NCBI GenBank assembly: GCA_045660265.1
Contig: JAZRDM010000013.1
Coordinates: 7,507 to 71,506, forward strand
DNA: 64,000 nt
Source of the DNA: Scatosoma sp045660265
Lineage (GTDB): Bacteria; Bacillota; Clostridia; Christensenellales; Borkfalkiaceae
Direction: 5' to 3'
Shown: positions 61,413-64,000 of the stretch, piece by piece
How the letters are laid out: the number at the start of each line of letters is the position of its first letter
Numbering within the stretch: position 1 is the first letter of the stretch
Notes under the pieces: model-generated
Seen by the model: the letters and a program-made list of their open reading frames with translations, nothing else
Told to the model about the DNA's origin: nothing
Database searches by the model: none
Position numbers and translations under genes: made by a program

Positions 61413-64000
61413 TTATTTAAAATACTTAACGCCGCTTTCAAACAATTTCATATCGAAATTGCCTTCAACGTTTTTATAAAGATTTTTACCAATACGTTCG
61501 CTATGACCCATTTTACCCAAAACTCTACCGTCAGGCGAAGTAATCCCTTCAATCGCCCACATAGAAGCGTTCGGGTTATAAGGAGATACCATCGTCGCAT
61601 TTCCGCTTAAATCTGCATACTGCGTTGCAATTTGTCCGTTTGCCTTCATTTTTTCAAGTTCGGCAATCGGCGCAACGATTTTCCCTTCGCCGTGCGATAC
61701 GGGAACTTTATACACTTCCCCTACCTTGCACGCAGAAAGCCAAGGCGAAAGCGTAGACGCTACGCGCACGTCTACAATCGTAGAAACGTGGCGGGAAATA
61801 TTGTTATAGGTAAGCGTAGGCGACGTTTCCGTCATTTCCTTAACGCAACCATAAGGTACAAGACCAAGCTTAATCAATGCTTGGAACCCGTTACAAATAC
61901 CGATTGCAAGCCCATCTCTATTTTGCAAAAGTTCTTCAATTTGTTCAGCAATATAAGGATTGCGGAAAGTGGTTGCGATAAACTTACCGCTACCGTCCGG
62001 TTCGTCGCCGCCCGAGAACCCGCCAGGGAAGGCAATAATATTCGAGCGTTTAATTGCATTTGCAATCGCCATAACGCTTTCTTCAATATCTTGAGAAGAA
62101 AGATTTTTCACAACCACGATTTCAGTTTCTGCACCAGCCAATTGGAACTGACGAGCCGTATCCAATTCGCAGTTCGTTCCAGGGAATACGGGAATAAATA
62201 CTCTTGGCTTTGCAATCTTCGCGCCGATACCCGCACACGAACGATACAAAGGCGAGTTCTTGCCTTCATACGAATAATTTTCGGCCTTTCCTTGCGCAGC
62301 CGCCGTCATAGCAAATACATTATCCAAGGGAAGCATGTACGCGTCCACTGCATTTTTAAGCGATACTTTTTCGTCGCCGCACACATAATCGTCGCCTATT
62401 GCTTCACCTATATATTGCATAGCCACACTGAATTTAGAAGTATCTTTTACGGATACAATTAAATCTCCATAACCTTCGCTGTAAAGGTCCTCTGCGGACA
62501 TTGCAAAATTAAATCCAACTTCATTACCAAGCGCACTCTTAATAACAGCGCTACCAACGCCGCCGTTTTCAACAACAGTTGCAAATTCTACGTTACCGCT
62601 TTGGATATTTTCATAAAGCTCGGTGTAAACCTTCTTTAATTGGTCAAATTTAGGCACGAATTGTTCGTCTTTGGGTACGGGGATGTGGTATAACTTTTCT
62701 CCGCCCTTTAAAACGTTGCAAATAAGTTTACTTGCTTTTGCCGGTGCTAATGCAAAGGAAATAAGCGTAGGAGGTACGTGAATGCTTTCAAAGGTACCGC
62801 TCATACTGTCTTTACCGCCGATTGCACCCAAGCCCAAGCCGATTTGCGCGTATACTGCGCCAAGTAACGCCGACGCGGGAATACCCCAAACCTTTGCATC
62901 CGACGTCATTCTTTGGAAAAATTCTTGCAACGTTAAGCGAATATCGCTGTATTTCGCACCCGTCGAAGCTACCTTAGAAACCGAGCCGACAATCGAATAA
63001 ATTGCACCGATAAAAGGACTGGTTTCCATCAAGTAAGGAGAATATCCGTATGCCGAAACGGTACAAACGTCCGTTTCACCGCCAAAAATTTTAGCAGCCA
63101 TTGCCACAGCGGGCGTGCGTTGCATCTTACCGCCCCAAGGCATATATACCGTTCTTGCGCCAATGGTCGAGTCGAAAGTCTCCGACAAGCCCTTCTTTGC
63201 GCAAACGTTTAAGTCGGAAAGCACTTTTTGTGTTTCTTTCGCAAAGGACACGCCTTGTTTTTTATCGAACCAATTGGTTACCTTGTCGCAAATTTCCGCA
63301 TTCGTTTCTTGTTTTACGCCGTTGGTATTTAAGAAATCACGGGAAATATCTACGATAGCTCTTCCTTTTAAGAACATTCTCATTCTGCCGGTATCCGTTA
63401 CGACTGCTACGGGCGTTGCCGACAAGTTTTCCGTCGCTGCAAGACGGATAAATTCTTGCACGTCCTTTTCTGCGATTACAACCGCCATACGTTCTTGCGA
63501 TTCGGAAATAGCAAGCTCCGTACCGTTTAAGCCGTCGTATTTTTTAGGCACTTTGTCTAAATCGATATCCAAAGCGTCGGCAAGTTCGCCAATCGCAACG
63601 GAAACGCCGCCTGCGCCGAAATCGTTACATTTCTTAATTTTTTGCGTTACTTCTTTATTTGTGAAAAGTCTTTGCAGTTTTCTTTCGGTTAATGCGTTAC
63701 CCTTTTGCACTCCCGCACCACAGTTTTCAACCGAATGCGAGTCGTGCGCCTTGGACGAACCCGTTGCGCCACCGCAACCGTCTCTACCCGTTTCACCACC
63801 AAGGAGAATGATTACGTCGCCTGCCGTAGGCTTTTCACGGCGTACCATGTCCTTTCTTGCGCCGCCAACAACAAAGCCCGTTTCAAGGCGCTTTGCCTTA
63901 TACCCTTCGTGATATACTTCGTCAACGATACCCGTTGCAAGACCGATTTGGTTACCGTAAGACGAGAAGCCCGCCGCCGCGCGTTGCGTGATAGCGCGTT
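61413..64000 (-). CDS. purL: Phosphoribosylformylglycinamidine synthase, large single-chain type (5' end outside window)
   Basis: The frame stays open to position 64000, so 862 C-terminal residues of an enzyme normally about 1230-1300 long are visible. The first residues (Y-G-N-Q-I-G-L-A-T-G and L-E-T-G-F-V-V-G-G-A) belong to the first synthetase half. G-G-E-T-G-R-D-G-C-G-G-A-T-G-S-S carries ATP/FGAM-binding residues, I-G-G-K-D-S-M-S-G-T lies in the second half, and the C-terminal class I glutaminase has the nucleophile in F-P-G-T-N-C-E-L-D, G-I-C-N-G-F-Q-A-L and the His/Glu pair in V-S-H-G-E-G-K. It makes FGAM from FGAR, glutamine and ATP in purine synthesis. Most Firmicutes split this into PurS, PurQ and PurL; this is the fused form. 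An internal Met at 63848 is not the start. Confidence 0.95.
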   Translation of the reverse strand, partial: RAITQRAAAGFSSYGNQIGLATGIVDEVYHEGYKAKRLETGFVVGGARKDMVRREKPTAGDVIILLGGETGRDGCGGATGSSKAHDSHSVENCGAGVQKGNALTERKLQRLFTNKEVTQKIKKCNDFGAGGVSVAIGELADALDIDLDKVPKKYDGLNGTELAISESQERMAVVIAEKDVQEFIRLAATENLSATPVAVVTDTGRMRMFLKGRAIVDISRDFLNTNGVKQETNAEICDKVTNWFDKKQGVSFAKETQKVLSDLNVCAKKGLSETFDSTIGARTVYMPWGGKMQRTPAVAMAAKIFGGETDVCTVSAYGYSPYLMETSPFIGAIYSIVGSVSKVASTGAKYSDIRLTLQEFFQRMTSDAKVWGIPASALLGAVYAQIGLGLGAIGGKDSMSGTFESIHVPPTLISFALAPAKASKLICNVLKGGEKLYHIPVPKDEQFVPKFDQLKKVYTELYENIQSGNVEFATVVENGGVGSAVIKSALGNEVGFNFAMSAEDLYSEGYGDLIVSVKDTSKFSVAMQYIGEAIGDDYVCGDEKVSLKNAVDAYMLPLDNVFAMTAAAQGKAENYSYEGKNSPLYRSCAGIGAKIAKPRVFIPVFPGTNCELDTARQFQLAGAETEIVVVKNLSSQDIEESVMAIANAIKRSNIIAFPGGFSGGDEPDGSGKFIATTFRNPYIAEQIEELLQNRDGLAIGICNGFQALIKLGLVPYGCVKEMTETSPTLTYNNISRHVSTIVDVRVASTLSPWLSACKVGEVYKVPVSHGEGKIVAPIAELEKMKANGQIATQYADLSGNATMVSPYNPNASMWAIEGITSPDGRVLGKMGHSERIGKNLYKNVEGNFDMKLFESGVKYFK

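Noticed and set aside
61413..63848. purL as a complete 811-residue gene starting at Met 63848
   Set aside because: The same frame is open through 64000 and encodes conserved PurL sequence (Y-G-N-Q-I-G and G-F-V-V-G-G-A), so the gene continues beyond the window.
1..64000. CRISPR array, tRNA, rRNA, insertion sequence or prophage genes
   Set aside because: No regularly spaced identical repeats with spacers, no cloverleaf-like or rRNA sequence and no transposase, integrase or phage gene was recognised. The tandem repeats present are all in-frame within genes.

Overview
The window reads as chromosome of a low-GC, meso-diaminopimelate-containing, endospore-lineage Firmicute, most likely an uncultured Clostridia member. 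The grounds are the A/T-rich sequence, spoIVA, RNase J with trmR, an ECF transporter core, an L-box lysine riboswitch, classical TTGACA-17-TATAAT promoters and strong AGGAGG-type ribosome binding sites. Genus assignment is not possible from the sequence alone. No rRNA, tRNA, CRISPR array, insertion sequence or prophage was found.

Layout. 1-7 kb: a membrane-protein fragment, a PTS-IIC-like protein, a DUF1540 mini-protein, rplI alone, then a minus-strand operon (ansA, M29 aminopeptidase, and two COG0523-type GTPases, one with a His/Cys-rich triple repeat and one fused to a DUF1980-like domain). 7-15.4 kb: RNase J with a long basic N-terminal arm, trmR and a U32 protein (tRNA wobble-uridine modification), a large repeat protein, and spoIVA with a 32-residue ORF behind it. 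15.5-21 kb: an operon of a membrane protein, a methyltransferase, hslO (Hsp33), a TPR protein and a helical-repeat protein. 21-24.2 kb: L-box riboswitch plus asd-dapA-dapB on the plus strand. 24.2-27.6 kb: a divergent bPH-domain/XRE regulator pair with two matching operators, an EamA transporter and gltX. 27.6-35.7 kb: a long minus-strand run (mnmE, LysR regulator, lepA, hemW, phosphatase, M42 peptidase, Nudix, aroK). 35.8-40.2 kb: a fused ecfA1-ecfA2, ecfT, truA and a membrane protein. 40.2-45.8 kb: two convergent YitT proteins, ddh, purA and a zinc-ribbon Nudix. 45.8-50.9 kb: MurNAc recycling (murQ, a BadF-type sugar kinase), an acetyltransferase and a GH2 beta-mannosidase. 51-58.8 kb: the accessory region described below. 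58.9-64 kb: a DUF1858 protein, an ArsB/SLC13-type permease, a PHP-type phosphatase and the C-terminal two thirds of purL.

The most unusual locus is 51.75-56.83 kb. Two adjacent small genes share a conserved N-terminal block of about 33 residues but have divergent, very Cys-rich C-termini (27 Cys in 112 residues, with a C-x2-C-x2-C-x2-C-x-CC unit repeated at a 24-residue period; 9 Cys in 74 residues). This is the leader/core layout of ribosomally made peptide precursors. They have their own promoter. A strong hairpin without a U-tract separates them from five downstream genes that overlap or nearly touch: a fused polyprenol-kinase-like/DUF92 membrane protein, a minimal HELGH (M50-like) membrane protease, a DUF5685-like protein, a SPASM-like Cys-rich protein with no radical-SAM core, and a SASA/SGNH esterase. 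No radical-SAM enzyme, lanthionine synthetase, YcaO or ABC exporter is visible, so the maturation chemistry is an open question. This is the best candidate in the window for an undescribed system.

Metabolically the window encodes two routes to meso-DAP (the lysine-controlled asd-dapA-dapB and, separately, the dehydrogenase ddh), purine synthesis (purA, purL), cell-wall amino-sugar recycling, and several translation-quality and tRNA-modification functions (lepA, mnmE, truA, trmR/U32, gltX).
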